Origin: Flavobacteriaceae bacterium
Lineage (GTDB): Bacteria > Bacteroidota > Bacteroidia > Flavobacteriales > Flavobacteriaceae
Assembly: GCA_013373385.1 (NCBI GenBank)
Contig: JABXHX010000007.1
Coordinates: forward strand, 62,001 to 126,000
DNA: 64,000 bases
Reading direction: 5' to 3'
Part shown: piece after piece, positions 8,833 through 17,291 of the stretch
How positions within the stretch are numbered: the first letter of the stretch is position 1
Layout of the letters: each line of letters begins with the position of its first letter
Notes under the pieces: generated by a model
Told to the model about the DNA's origin: nothing
The model's database searches: none
The model's input: the letters and a program-made list of their open reading frames with translations, nothing else
Made by a program: the position numbers and the translations under genes

Positions 8833-9213
8833 ATGAAAAATCCAAATGATAGCTATCTAAAAGGCCGATTAAGAAGTTTAAAATTTGCCCTAAAGGGAAT
8901 GTGGTTATTAATTACCACAGAAGACAGTATAAAAGCGCAATTATTTATTGGTGTTTTAGCAGTTGTAGCTGGTTTTTATTTTGATATTTCTAGCACAGAA
9001 TGGATGCTTCAATTAATCATCACAGCCATGGTACTGGTTGCAGAAGCCTCAAATACTGCCGTAGAAAAAATGGCTGATTTTGTACATCCAGACTACGATA
9101 AAAAAATTGGTTTTATAAAAGATATTGCTGCAGGCTCACCTGCCTTTGCTGCACTATTTGCTGTAATTATCGCTGCAATTATTTACGTGCCTAAAATACT
9201 AGAGTTATTCTAA
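8833..9213 (+). CDS. dgkA: Diacylglycerol/undecaprenol kinase family protein
   Basis: A 126-residue integral membrane kinase of the DgkA family, phosphorylating diacylglycerol or undecaprenol at the inner membrane to recycle lipid carriers. Three hydrophobic helices are visible. The family signature EASNTAVEKMADFV (about 76-89) and the following DIAAGSPAF supply the acidic catalytic/metal residues. Length matches the family. It begins the rightward run with ftsK, lolA and a LptF/G permease, all envelope or division functions, 45 bp before ftsK. Lipid specificity cannot be decided. Confidence 0.88.
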   Translation: MKNPNDSYLKGRLRSLKFALKGMWLLITTEDSIKAQLFIGVLAVVAGFYFDISSTEWMLQLIITAMVLVAEASNTAVEKMADFVHPDYDKKIGFIKDIAAGSPAFAALFAVIIAAIIYVPKILELF

Positions 9214-9258
9214 GCAAAATGGTATATTTACATTTTTACAACTTTTATCAAAAAATTA

Positions 9259-11703
9259 ATGGCTAAAAAGACAAAAAAAACAAAATCAAATACTACTAAA
9301 AAGCCTAAATTTCAAGAAATCAAAGCTTTTTTTAGCAATAGACAAACACATACAATTTTTGGTTTATTTTTGATTTTGTTTGCTATCTTTTTAACAATTG
9401 CTTTCTTTTCGTTTTTCTTTTCTTGGCAAGCAGACCAAAGCACATTATCTCAGTTTACTGACAAAACTGTGCAAACCAAAAACTTGTTGGGTAAAATTGG
9501 CGCAAATTTAAGTCACTTTTTTATTTACAAAGGTTTTGGTCTTGCTGCATTTATCATTCCTGGTTTGTTATTTACTAGCGGATTGTACTGGCTATTTAAA
9601 ATCTCTTTTAAACGCGTTCTAAAAACTTGGAACTGGGGTATTTTACTAGCACTTTGGTTTTCTATTAGTTTAGGTTTTGTAAACGACGCCTATATAATCT
9701 TGGCAGGAATTATAGGTGTAGAAATCAATGAATATCTACAAACATTTTTGGGTAAAACGGGTTTAACCCTAGTCCTAGCATTCTTGCTTTTAACCTATAT
9801 TGTTATTCGGTTTAAAGTAACTCCAGAAGGTATTATTTCTAAATTTCGTTCTAAGAAGAAAGAAACTAACCATCCTTTTGATGATAAAATTGAAGCACCA
9901 ATTGAAGAAGAAAAAATTGAAAATGAGTTTGTACTAAAAGATACAAATAGTGAAAAAAAAGAAAGGTCAGAATTTGAAATGTCTGTAGAAAATTTAGAAC
10001 CTACAATTAGTAATTACTCAGACGTATCTAAAGAAAAGAAAGAAGCTACACCTCAACTAGAAGATGAAAGCCTATTAGATATTACTTTACAAAACGATGA
10101 TAATATTGAAGAAAACAATGTTGAAATTGATGTCGAACAAGTTGCAGAAGAAGATCATATTGCAGAAAATTTATCAGAAAAATTAGTTAAAGATTTCGGA
10201 GAATTCGATCCAACTTTAGAACTAGGTAATTATAAATTTCCAACATTTAATTTATTAAAGCAGTACAACGAAAGCATTTCTATTGATCCAGAAGAATTAG
10301 AGGCAAATAAAAACAAAATTTTAGAAACGCTAAAAAATTATAAAATCGGAATTGCTAAAATTAAAGCAACCGTTGGACCAACCATTACTTTGTACGAAAT
10401 TGTTCCAGACGCAGGAATTAGAATTTCAAAAATTAAAAATTTAGAAGATGATATTGCCTTATCGCTCTCTGCATTAGGGATTCGCATCATTGCTCCAATT
10501 CCCGGAAAAGGAACTATTGGAATAGAAGTTCCCAACAAAAAAGCAACCATCGTATCTATGCATTCTGTTATTTCTTCAAAGAAATTTCAAGAATCGCAAA
10601 TGGAACTGCCAATTGCCATAGGTAAAACCATTTCTAACGAAACCTTTGTTATAGATTTGGCTAAAATGCCACATTTATTAATGGCTGGTGCAACTGGGCA
10701 AGGTAAATCAGTTGGACTAAATGCTGTATTAACATCTCTACTTTATAGAAAGCATCCAGCAGAAGTAAAGTTTGTTTTAGTAGATCCTAAAAAAGTAGAA
10801 CTCACACTTTTTAATAAAATAGAACGTCACTACTTAGCTAAATTACCCGATACTGAAGAGGCTATTATTACAGATACTACCAAAGTAATTAATACCTTAA
10901 ACTCCCTTTGTATAGAAATGGACAACCGTTATGATTTATTAAAATCTGCAATGGTTCGTAACATCAAAGAATACAATGCCAAGTTTAAGGCACGCAAATT
11001 AAATCCGAACGACGGACATCAGTTTTTACCCTACATCGTGTTGGTAATTGATGAATTTGCTGACTTGATTATGACTGCTGGAAAAGAAGTAGAAACCCCA
11101 ATTGCACGTTTGGCACAATTAGCACGTGCTATTGGAATACATTTAATTGTAGCTACACAAAGGCCTTCTGTAAATGTAATTACCGGGATTATCAAAGCAA
11201 ACTTCCCTGCTAGAATTGCTTTTAGAGTAACTTCAAAAATAGATTCTAGAACTATTTTAGATGCTCCTGGTGCAGATCAGTTAATTGGCCGTGGAGATAT
11301 GCTATATTCTGGCGGAAATGACATTACCCGTATTCAATGTGCATTTGTTGACACACCAGAAGTAGAAAAAATTACTGATTTTATCGGTTCACAAAGAGCT
11401 TACCCAGAAGCACATCTATTACCAGAATATGTGGGAGAAGAAGCAGGTGCTGCCTTAGATATTGATATTTCTGATAGAGATAAACTATTTAGAGAAGCTG
11501 CAGAAATTATTGTTACTGCACAACAAGGTTCGGCATCTTTATTGCAAAGAAAGTTAAAACTAGGTTATAATAGAGCTGGTAGACTTATTGACCAACTGGA
11601 GGCTGCAGGAATCGTTGGCGGTTTTGAAGGAAGCAAAGCAAGACAGGTTTTAGTACCAGATTTAGTTGCCTTAGACCAATTATTAGAAAACGAAATCAAT
11701 TAA
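9259..11703 (+). CDS. ftsK: DNA translocase FtsK
   Basis: An 814-residue septal DNA pump that clears chromosome ends and promotes dimer resolution. The N-terminal domain has four membrane segments (about 30-190). An acidic linker follows (about 200-320). The motor domain has Walker A GATGQGKS and Walker B VLVIDEFADLI, the ATQRPSVNVITG motif, and a C-terminal winged-helix gamma domain (QQGSASLLQRKLKLGYNRAGRLIDQLE). Length is typical for the group. The linker is short compared with Proteobacterial FtsK. It is followed 41 bp later by the lolA-like gene. Confidence 0.96.
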   Translation: MAKKTKKTKSNTTKKPKFQEIKAFFSNRQTHTIFGLFLILFAIFLTIAFFSFFFSWQADQSTLSQFTDKTVQTKNLLGKIGANLSHFFIYKGFGLAAFIIPGLLFTSGLYWLFKISFKRVLKTWNWGILLALWFSISLGFVNDAYIILAGIIGVEINEYLQTFLGKTGLTLVLAFLLLTYIVIRFKVTPEGIISKFRSKKKETNHPFDDKIEAPIEEEKIENEFVLKDTNSEKKERSEFEMSVENLEPTISNYSDVSKEKKEATPQLEDESLLDITLQNDDNIEENNVEIDVEQVAEEDHIAENLSEKLVKDFGEFDPTLELGNYKFPTFNLLKQYNESISIDPEELEANKNKILETLKNYKIGIAKIKATVGPTITLYEIVPDAGIRISKIKNLEDDIALSLSALGIRIIAPIPGKGTIGIEVPNKKATIVSMHSVISSKKFQESQMELPIAIGKTISNETFVIDLAKMPHLLMAGATGQGKSVGLNAVLTSLLYRKHPAEVKFVLVDPKKVELTLFNKIERHYLAKLPDTEEAIITDTTKVINTLNSLCIEMDNRYDLLKSAMVRNIKEYNAKFKARKLNPNDGHQFLPYIVLVIDEFADLIMTAGKEVETPIARLAQLARAIGIHLIVATQRPSVNVITGIIKANFPARIAFRVTSKIDSRTILDAPGADQLIGRGDMLYSGGNDITRIQCAFVDTPEVEKITDFIGSQRAYPEAHLLPEYVGEEAGAALDIDISDRDKLFREAAEIIVTAQQGSASLLQRKLKLGYNRAGRLIDQLEAAGIVGGFEGSKARQVLVPDLVALDQLLENEIN

Positions 11704-11744
11704 TGCGAGTTGTGCTCGCTAAAAGTGACAAACAAAACTAACAC

Positions 11745-12395
11745 ATGAAAAAATTAACACTACAATTTTTACTATTATTTTTTGGAATTACTAGCGTTGC
11801 TTTTGCTCAAGAAAACAAAGCAATAGCTTTATTAAATGAAGTAACTGCAACAATGAGCGGGTATAAAAATGTAAAAATTAACTTTTTTTCTACTAATAGT
11901 AATAAAGAAGCAAAAATTAAAAATGCCGATAAAACTTCTGGTATACTATATTTAGAAGGAGAAAAATACAACTTAACTTACATCACTAATTTTTTGTTCG
12001 ATGGTAAAAAACTTTACGTTATTAATAATGATGAAAAAGAAATCACTACAAGTGAGCAAGATCTTAGTAGTGATGACGGATTTATTTATCCTTCAAAATT
12101 GTTTACGTTTTACAAAGAGGGCTATAACATCAAATTAGGAAAAACAAAAACTATCAAAAGTAAAAAAATTCAATTTGTAAATTTAATACCTATTGATAGT
12201 GATTCAGAAATTATTAAAGTAACATTAGCAATAGATATAAAAACAAAACATATCTATCAATTTATTCAACTTGGTAAAAATGGTACAAGTACTACTTTTA
12301 CAATTACATCAATTCAAAGTAATTTAAACCTTCCTAAAACTACTTTTACTTTTGATGAAACTGCTTATACAGAAAAAGGGTATATCATAGATTAA
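11745..12395 (+). CDS. lolA: LolA-like outer-membrane lipoprotein carrier
   Basis: A 216-residue periplasmic protein with a signal peptide (MKKLTLQFLLLFFGITSVAFAQ). The remainder fits the LolA-like fold: DKTSGILYLEGEKYNL, FLFDGKKLYVINNDEKEITT, and a paired C-terminal strand region. LolA carries lipoproteins from the LolCDE transporter across the periplasm, and this genome is rich in lipoproteins. Position between ftsK and a LptF/G permease is the common flavobacterial arrangement. Sequence identity to LolA proper is low, so the substrate is inferred from family. Confidence 0.85.
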   Translation: MKKLTLQFLLLFFGITSVAFAQENKAIALLNEVTATMSGYKNVKINFFSTNSNKEAKIKNADKTSGILYLEGEKYNLTYITNFLFDGKKLYVINNDEKEITTSEQDLSSDDGFIYPSKLFTFYKEGYNIKLGKTKTIKSKKIQFVNLIPIDSDSEIIKVTLAIDIKTKHIYQFIQLGKNGTSTTFTITSIQSNLNLPKTTFTFDETAYTEKGYIID

Positions 12396-12410
12396 CGCTA
12401 CACAAGCCCA

Positions 12411-13847
12411 ATGAAAACACTTGATAAATATATACTTAAAAGTTTTTTAAAGCCTTTTTTCGCCACCTTTTTAATTGTATTATTTGTCTTAGTTATGCAA
12501 GCACTCTGGCTTGCTTTTGAAGATATTGCTGGTAAAGGAATTGACCTTATTTTTATATTAAAATTCTTATACTATACAGCCTTAATTGTAACGCCTCAAG
12601 CATTACCTATTGGCGTGTTATTGTCATCAATAATGGCTTTAGGTTCAATCTCAGAAAACTATGAGTTTGCCGCCATAAAATCTGCCGGAGTTTCTTTACA
12701 GCGTTTAATAAGACCTTTAATTATATTTACTGTAATTATGAGTGTCGTAAATTTTTTGTTTCTAAACAATGTGTATCCTTACGCAATGCTAAAACAAAAA
12801 AACCTCTACATTAATATAAAAAAGCACAAGCCTGCTTTGGCTTTAATTCCAGGTGGATTTAACACAGAAATTCCGGGTTATCATATAAAGTTTAGCGAAA
12901 AGTTCGGAGAAAATAATGATTTACTGAAAGATGTAAAAATTTACGATTTAACCGAAGGCAAAGGAAATAAAAAAATCATTACAGCTAAAAACGGACAAAT
13001 TATTAATAAGGAAGGAAGCAAACACATGACCTTAAAATTATTTGATGGTTACTTTTTTGAAGACCATATTAGTTTTAGCTCAGAATTACGCATGCCTTCT
13101 TCAAATGCCAAATTTGAAGAATACTCAATTATAATAGATATTTCTGCATTTTCAGATGATATTAAAGAAACAGAAAATGTAAAAAACCTCTACAATATGT
13201 TGAGCTTAAAAGATCTAGATTCTGTAGTCTCTAAATACAATCTAGATTATAAAGAATACATCCGTTCTAAAGCCAAAGATTTTCAAGCCAATGCAGGTTC
13301 TAAAGGTTTGGTTAAAGATACAACTACGCAGAAAACAACAACAAAGCTAAATCCAAATATCTTAGCTAATTTTGACAAGGGTGCTCAGCTAAGAATTATA
13401 AGTTCTGCATTGGCAATAAATAAAACAGGTCTCAATATTTTTAAAAGTAAAAAAGATAATTTAAAATACAAACGTCTGTTAGTGAATAAATATGAAACAG
13501 AATATTATAACAGAATTGCTTTTTCTTTGTCTTGTTTAATTCTGTTTTTTATTGGTGCTCCTCTAGGTTCTATTATTAGAAAAGGAGGTTTTGGCTTGCC
13601 TATGATTTTAGCCATTTCTATTTATGTACTCTACTTTTTTACAAATACCTTTGGAAGAAATTTAGCTGAAGATAGTACCATTACATCGCTTTTAGGGTCA
13701 TGGATTTCTGCCATAATCATGGTGCCTTTTGCTTTTTTTCTTACAAGAAGAGCCACAAAAGACATGGGATTATTTAATATTGACGTATTTTTGCAGCCGG
13801 TAACCAAATTTTTCAAAAAACTTACGTCTAAAAAGACGGCAACATAA
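12411..13847 (+). CDS. LptF/LptG family LPS-export permease
   Basis: A 478-residue inner-membrane permease of the YjgP/YjgQ family (LptF or LptG), part of the ABC machine that lifts lipopolysaccharide out of the inner membrane. Three N-terminal membrane segments (MKTLDKYILKSFLKPFFATFLIVLF and following), a large periplasmic beta-jellyroll (about 130-365) and three C-terminal segments. It contains a Bacteroidota-type insertion in the periplasmic region. It is separated by 15 bp from lolA and by 3 bp from ribB. LptF and LptG cannot be told apart here. Confidence 0.9.
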   Translation: MKTLDKYILKSFLKPFFATFLIVLFVLVMQALWLAFEDIAGKGIDLIFILKFLYYTALIVTPQALPIGVLLSSIMALGSISENYEFAAIKSAGVSLQRLIRPLIIFTVIMSVVNFLFLNNVYPYAMLKQKNLYINIKKHKPALALIPGGFNTEIPGYHIKFSEKFGENNDLLKDVKIYDLTEGKGNKKIITAKNGQIINKEGSKHMTLKLFDGYFFEDHISFSSELRMPSSNAKFEEYSIIIDISAFSDDIKETENVKNLYNMLSLKDLDSVVSKYNLDYKEYIRSKAKDFQANAGSKGLVKDTTTQKTTTKLNPNILANFDKGAQLRIISSALAINKTGLNIFKSKKDNLKYKRLLVNKYETEYYNRIAFSLSCLILFFIGAPLGSIIRKGGFGLPMILAISIYVLYFFTNTFGRNLAEDSTITSLLGSWISAIIMVPFAFFLTRRATKDMGLFNIDVFLQPVTKFFKKLTSKKTAT

Positions 13848-13850
13848 CAA

Positions 13851-14978
13851 ATGGAAAACATACAACTACACTCAATTACAGAAGCTATTGAAGATATTAG
13901 AAACGGAAAAGTAATCATTGTTGTAGATGATGAAGATAGAGAAAATGAAGGCGATTTTGTTGCTGCTGCAGAAAAAGTAACTCCAGAAATGATAAATTTC
14001 ATGGCAACCCATGGTCGTGGGTTAATCTGTGCTCCTATTACAGAAAAACGCAGCAAAGAACTACAATTGGGTATGATGGTTAACAATAATACAGACCCAA
14101 TGGAAACTGCTTTTACTGTTTCTGTTGATTTAAAAGGGAAAGGTGTTACAACTGGAATTTCTGCTTCAGACAGAGCACTCACCATTAAAGCACTTATTGA
14201 CCAAAACACCAAGCCTTTTGATTTAGCCAGACCAGGACATATCTTTCCGTTAAAAGCAAAAGAAGGTGGCGTATTGCGTAGAACAGGCCATACAGAAGCT
14301 GCCATAGACTTTGCTAGACTTGCTGGTTTTAAACCTGCTGGAGTTATTGTTGAGATTATGAACGAAGATGGTACCATGGCACGTTTACCTCAACTTATAG
14401 AAGTAGCTAAAAAGTTTGACCTAAAAATTGTATCTATTGAAGATCTGGTGGCTTACAGAATGGAGCACGATTCTTTAATTGAAAAGAAAGAAGATTTTGA
14501 TATTGAAACCCGTTTTGGTAAGTTTAGATTAAGAGCTTATCAACAAACAACAAACAACCAAATACACATTGCTTTAACACTGGGATCTTGGAAAGAAAAC
14601 GAGCCTGTAATTACCAGAGTAAATTCTACATTGGTTAATAATGACATTTTAGGAACGTTGACCAATAACCCAGATAAAAAATTAGACAGAATGTTTAAAG
14701 CCATAACAGAAAATGGCAAAGGAGCAGTGATTTTTATCAATCAACAAAACCAATCTTTAAACTTATTAAATAGATTAGAAAGTTTAAAAGAACTACAAGC
14801 TAACGGAGAAATGAAAGCTCCAAGGGTTAAAATGGATAGCAAAGATTTTGGTATTGGAGCACAAATTTTGCATGACTTAAACATCCATAAACTAAGACTA
14901 GTTTCTAATTCTGAGCAAGAAAAACGTGTAGGTATGATTGGTTATGGGCTAGAGATTGTAGATTATGTTAGGTATTAA
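13851..14978 (+). CDS. ribB: DHBP synthase with degenerate GTP cyclohydrolase II domain
   Basis: A 375-residue riboflavin-pathway protein. The N-terminal half (about 1-205) is an intact 3,4-dihydroxy-2-butanone-4-phosphate synthase: DDEDRENEGDF acidic loop, THGRGLICAP, and RRTGHTEA. The C-terminal half (about 217-375) aligns with GTP cyclohydrolase II (DIETRFGKFRLRAY, GIGAQILHDL) but lacks its catalysis. The zinc-cysteine segment is replaced by RVNSTLVNNDILGTLTNNPD, and the QEGRGIG-type motif by INQQNQSLN. It therefore resembles RibBX-type fusions, and a separate ribA would be needed. It ends the ftsK-led run; ribH lies 30 kb away. Confidence 0.9.
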   Translation: MENIQLHSITEAIEDIRNGKVIIVVDDEDRENEGDFVAAAEKVTPEMINFMATHGRGLICAPITEKRSKELQLGMMVNNNTDPMETAFTVSVDLKGKGVTTGISASDRALTIKALIDQNTKPFDLARPGHIFPLKAKEGGVLRRTGHTEAAIDFARLAGFKPAGVIVEIMNEDGTMARLPQLIEVAKKFDLKIVSIEDLVAYRMEHDSLIEKKEDFDIETRFGKFRLRAYQQTTNNQIHIALTLGSWKENEPVITRVNSTLVNNDILGTLTNNPDKKLDRMFKAITENGKGAVIFINQQNQSLNLLNRLESLKELQANGEMKAPRVKMDSKDFGIGAQILHDLNIHKLRLVSNSEQEKRVGMIGYGLEIVDYVRY

Positions 14979-15087
14979 TTTGGGGTTTTTGGATAGTTAG
15001 ATTATTAGACTGTTGGGTTTCTATAGTTAATACTATTCTTAACTGTATTTTTCATTTTAAACTTTTAGACATTTGTCTTTCGTCTTT

Positions 15088-15792
15088 TCACTTTAAACTC
15101 GCCACACTCCCACTTTCTATCTCGTACGGAGTTTTGTTTTGCATAAAAACTCTAGCACTATGTATTCCTTTAAGTACAATAGAATCTCCATGAACCTCAA
15201 GCCAACTTCCTTCTCGTAAACCCAATACGGTAGTGGTGTTAAACACATGGTATTCTTTAATCCTTGTTTCTCGTGTTTCTCCCATATGTGTAGAACCTTC
15301 TATAGGGTCTAAATAGTGTGCATTGATATTGAATGGAATACTGCCTAAAGTCTTAAAATTTGGCGGATAAACTATTGGCATATCATTGGTATTCATCATG
15401 GTAACTCCACAAATATTACTCCCAGCACTTGTACCTAAATAAGGTACTCCTTTTTCAATAACTTCTTTTAAATCACTCATACAATCATTTGTATACAATT
15501 GATTTACCAACTCAAAAGTATTGCCTCCACCAGTAAAAATTGCCTCAGATTTTTGTAGTGCAGTCTTTGGATTTTTAAACTCATGCAACCCTTTTACCTC
15601 TATATCAATTTTAGAAAAAGCAGCGCTGGCTTTAACTGTATACTCATCATAAGTAATTCCGCTTGGTCTAGCATACGGAATAAATAGAAGCTGCTTAACA
15701 TCTTTAAAAAAATCTTTTAACCTAGGTAAAATATAAGCCAAATACCCACTTCCGTGTACAGTAGATGTACTAGCAATAATCATTTTTTTCAT
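15088..15792 (-). CDS. pepE: Dipeptidase E (peptidase S51)
   Basis: A 234-residue cytoplasmic peptidase that hydrolyses dipeptides with N-terminal aspartate. Family motifs are ASTSTVHGSGYL near the N-terminus, FTGGGNTFELV, the nucleophile elbow GTSAGSN, and GSTHMGETR. Length is typical. Two starts are possible, Met1 at 15792 and Met4 at 15783 (MIIAST). A TACATTTG -7 motif ends only four bases before the first ATG, so the message would be leaderless or nearly so. It is a single gene, convergent with ribB and divergent from the next gene. Confidence 0.93.
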   Translation of the reverse strand: MKKMIIASTSTVHGSGYLAYILPRLKDFFKDVKQLLFIPYARPSGITYDEYTVKASAAFSKIDIEVKGLHEFKNPKTALQKSEAIFTGGGNTFELVNQLYTNDCMSDLKEVIEKGVPYLGTSAGSNICGVTMMNTNDMPIVYPPNFKTLGSIPFNINAHYLDPIEGSTHMGETRETRIKEYHVFNTTTVLGLREGSWLEVHGDSIVLKGIHSARVFMQNKTPYEIESGSVASLK

Positions 15793-15796
15793 AGTT

Positions 15797-15804
15797 CAAA
15801 TGTA
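15797..15804 (-). promoter_or_regulatory. Putative -7 element very close to pepE start
   Basis: The minus strand reads TACATTTG, an exact match to TAnnTTTG, with only AACT between it and the first pepE ATG. Transcription from this element would begin at or just before the start codon, giving a leaderless or very short leader transcript. Confidence 0.45.
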
Positions 15805-15913
15805 AATAAAGTAAGTGTTTTATACTAAAAGTTCTTTAACAAAGATTTACAATTCCTTTAATACAGTTTTAAGAGCAAAGCAATGTTATTTTGTAGTATA
15901 TCAATCTAACTGT

Positions 15914-16711
15914 ATGAAAAAGTTTTACTTCATTTTTGTATTTTTTTCTTTTTGTTTTAACATAAATACTCAACTACAAAGAGTTGAAATTACAGGTACT
16001 TTGGTCGACCTTAATTCGGATGCAATAGCAAATGCTCATATTGTAAATCTAAATACAAATATGGGAACTATTTCTAACAGTAAAGGCATATTTAAGCTAA
16101 AGGTAAAAGAAGGCGATTGGATTAAAATTACAAACTTAAAATACCAGCAAAAAAAGTTAAAGATTACAAGAAGCAATATTAAAAGCAAAACCAAACTTAT
16201 TTACCTAATCTCTAATGTAAATCTGTTAGAAGAAGTCGAAATTAAAAAAAGAATTACTGGTTTTTTAAATTTTGACAGGATAGAAAAATCAAAAGATACC
16301 ATACCTAAAATAGATAGTTTGTATTACGACTTTTCTAAAATGGATATAAAACCAATAAAGAAAGTCTATACAAAAGCAGATGCACTGTACAACACAGATC
16401 CAACCATGAAAAATGCTCCAGTAACTTTTGCTGCAGTTTCAATTCCTAATTACAGATTGATAAAAAAAAGAAAGCTTAGAAAAAAACTCACATTTAAAGT
16501 CAGCTTTCCAGACAAATTAAAGCAACTATTAGGCGAAAGGTATTTTTTTGAAAAACTAAAAATCCCGAAAGATAAATACTACCATTTCATAGACTACTGC
16601 TCTTATGTAGGTGTTGAGCAACTTTATAAGGACAAAAAATACGTAGATCTTCTTAAAATTCTGTTAAAAGAAAGTAAATCGTATTTATTACTACAAGAAA
16701 AGAATAAATAA
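15914..16711 (+). CDS. CarboxypepD_reg-like domain protein, exported
   Basis: A 265-residue exported protein. The chosen ATG at 15914 begins a signal peptide (MKKFYFIFVFFSFCFNINTQ); a longer frame starts at 15815 but adds a non-signal-like leader. Residues about 22-105 form a carboxypeptidase-regulatory-like beta domain (VEITGTLVDLNSDAIANAHI, GTISNSKGIFKLKVKEGD), common in Bacteroidota envelope proteins. The rest is basic and unrecognised. It lies 52 bp before the DUF6702-like gene, likely in one transcript with the metallopeptidases. Function unknown; an envelope role is inferred. Confidence 0.75.
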   Translation: MKKFYFIFVFFSFCFNINTQLQRVEITGTLVDLNSDAIANAHIVNLNTNMGTISNSKGIFKLKVKEGDWIKITNLKYQQKKLKITRSNIKSKTKLIYLISNVNLLEEVEIKKRITGFLNFDRIEKSKDTIPKIDSLYYDFSKMDIKPIKKVYTKADALYNTDPTMKNAPVTFAAVSIPNYRLIKKRKLRKKLTFKVSFPDKLKQLLGERYFFEKLKIPKDKYYHFIDYCSYVGVEQLYKDKKYVDLLKILLKESKSYLLLQEKNK

Positions 16712-16763
16712 GGTTGTACACCTTAGTTAATTTACTCAAATTTACGCATCAATATTTTTTAGA

Positions 16764-17264
16764 ATGCGTTTAAAAAAGTATATCCTTTTACTTGCCATTG
16801 TTCCTTTAATTGCTTTTTCTGCACATAAATATTACTTGAGTTTAACTCAAATAGAATACAATGTCAAAAACAAATCTGTAGAAATCATTATCAATGTTTT
16901 TATTGATGATTTAGATACAACACTAACTAAAGCACACAACAAACCCTTTAAATTAAATTCTAAAAGAGAAATAAAAAACGTAGACAATTACTTTTTTGAC
17001 TATTTAAAAAAACATGTAGTATTTAAAATAGATGGCAAAGCTGTAAACTATAAATTTATTGGGAAAGAATATGATACTGATGTCGTTTTCTTTTATTTAG
17101 AAATTGAAAACATAAAATCTATACAAGAAATTGAAGTAGTCAATACCTTACTAATAAAAGATTTTCCTGACCAAAAAAATCTTATAAAAGCAAAAGTAAA
17201 CAACAAACACAAAAGTGCTTTACTCACAAAAAAAGAGCAAGTAGCACATTTTACATATAAATAA
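16764..17264 (+). CDS. DUF6702-like exported protein
   Basis: A 166-residue exported protein with a signal peptide (MRLKKYILLLAIVPLIAFSA). The mature start HKYYLSLTQIEYNVKNKSVEI and FIDDLDTTL look like the DUF6702 family of Flavobacteriaceae, which usually sits directly before an M1-type metallopeptidase, as here (27-bp gap). The fold appears to be all-beta. No catalytic motif is visible. An accessory role to the adjacent peptidases is suggested only by context. Confidence 0.8.
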   Translation: MRLKKYILLLAIVPLIAFSAHKYYLSLTQIEYNVKNKSVEIIINVFIDDLDTTLTKAHNKPFKLNSKREIKNVDNYFFDYLKKHVVFKIDGKAVNYKFIGKEYDTDVVFFYLEIENIKSIQEIEVVNTLLIKDFPDQKNLIKAKVNNKHKSALLTKKEQVAHFTYK

Positions 17265-17291
17265 ATTAATAACAGTAAACAACCAATTCAA

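Noticed and set aside
13631..14377. A 248-codon minus-strand frame opposite lptF/G and ribB
   Set aside because: Spans the end of one confident gene and the active-site region of another; no recognisable domain or start context.
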